Shown here: positions 34,743-35,218 of the stretch, one piece after another | Layout: every line of letters begins with the position of its first letter | How positions within the stretch are numbered: position 1 is the first letter of the stretch | Source: Nitrospirota bacterium | Lineage (GTDB): Bacteria > Nitrospirota > Thermodesulfovibrionia > UBA6902 | Assembly (NCBI GenBank): GCA_016213935.1 | Contig: JACQZG010000005.1 | Coordinates: 6,353 to 41,570 of the forward strand | Reading direction: 5' to 3' | DNA: 35,218 bases | Program-made: the position numbers and the translations under genes | Notes under the pieces: generated by a model | The model's database searches: none | Told to the model about the DNA's origin: nothing | Seen by the model: only the letters and a program-made list of their open reading frames with translations

Positions 34743-35218
<476 letters not shown>

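Overview
The window reads as chromosome of an anaerobic, Gram-negative-type bacterium, most likely a Nitrospirota (Thermodesulfovibrionia-like) or deltaproteobacteria-like lineage. That placement is an inference from gene content: rubrerythrin and desulforedoxin, a six-heme periplasmic cytochrome c, two lipoboxed proteins, LarB/LarC, a full-length GlnRS next to GluRS, and a lysine-arginine-ribosomal gene layout typical of such genomes. No phage, insertion sequence, CRISPR array or tRNA gene was found. Both edges cut a gene: glgB on the left and the 3' part of a 23S rRNA gene (minus strand) on the right.

Layout. (1) 1-6323, plus strand: a glycogen/alpha-glucan cluster of glgB (5'-truncated), a GH57/DUF3536 hydrolase, malQ and glgC, with a 102-bp inverted-repeat element before glgC. 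(2) 6574-7796, plus: three small proteins, namely an exported, extremely methionine-rich repeat protein, a small lipoprotein and a DUF1059 protein. (3) 10848-7817, minus: a probable four-gene redox/oxidative-stress operon of desulforedoxin (38 aa), six-heme cytochrome c, a two-TM membrane protein and rubrerythrin. (4) 11007-15868: ribD, a small lipoprotein, the glutamine-dependent NAD synthetase nadE, and degP behind a near-consensus promoter. (5) 25360-15932, minus: a long co-directional run of tilS, rnd, gltX, glnS, a P-II-like protein, a membrane protein, gpsA, larB and larC. (6) 25449-28550, plus: lysine genes lysA-dapF-yacG-dapB. (7) 28622-28810: a small ORF with two CXXC motifs interrupted by an in-frame TGA and followed by a SECIS-like hairpin. 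It is a candidate selenoprotein and the most interesting item in the window. (8) 28941-33125, plus: rplM-rpsI, argC-argJ and a LysM protein. (9) 34570-33146, minus: rpoD, followed upstream by an rRNA-operon terminator and the 23S 3' end, with no 5S gene between them.

The glucan genes together make ADP-glucose, branch the polymer and remodel it. The redox operon links thiolate-iron and heme proteins with peroxide reduction. The lysine and arginine genes supply amino-acid and peptidoglycan precursors. The AT content rises clearly towards the right half of the window. Four sigma-70-like promoters (before degP, rplM, the LysM gene and rpoD) have 17-18 nt spacers.
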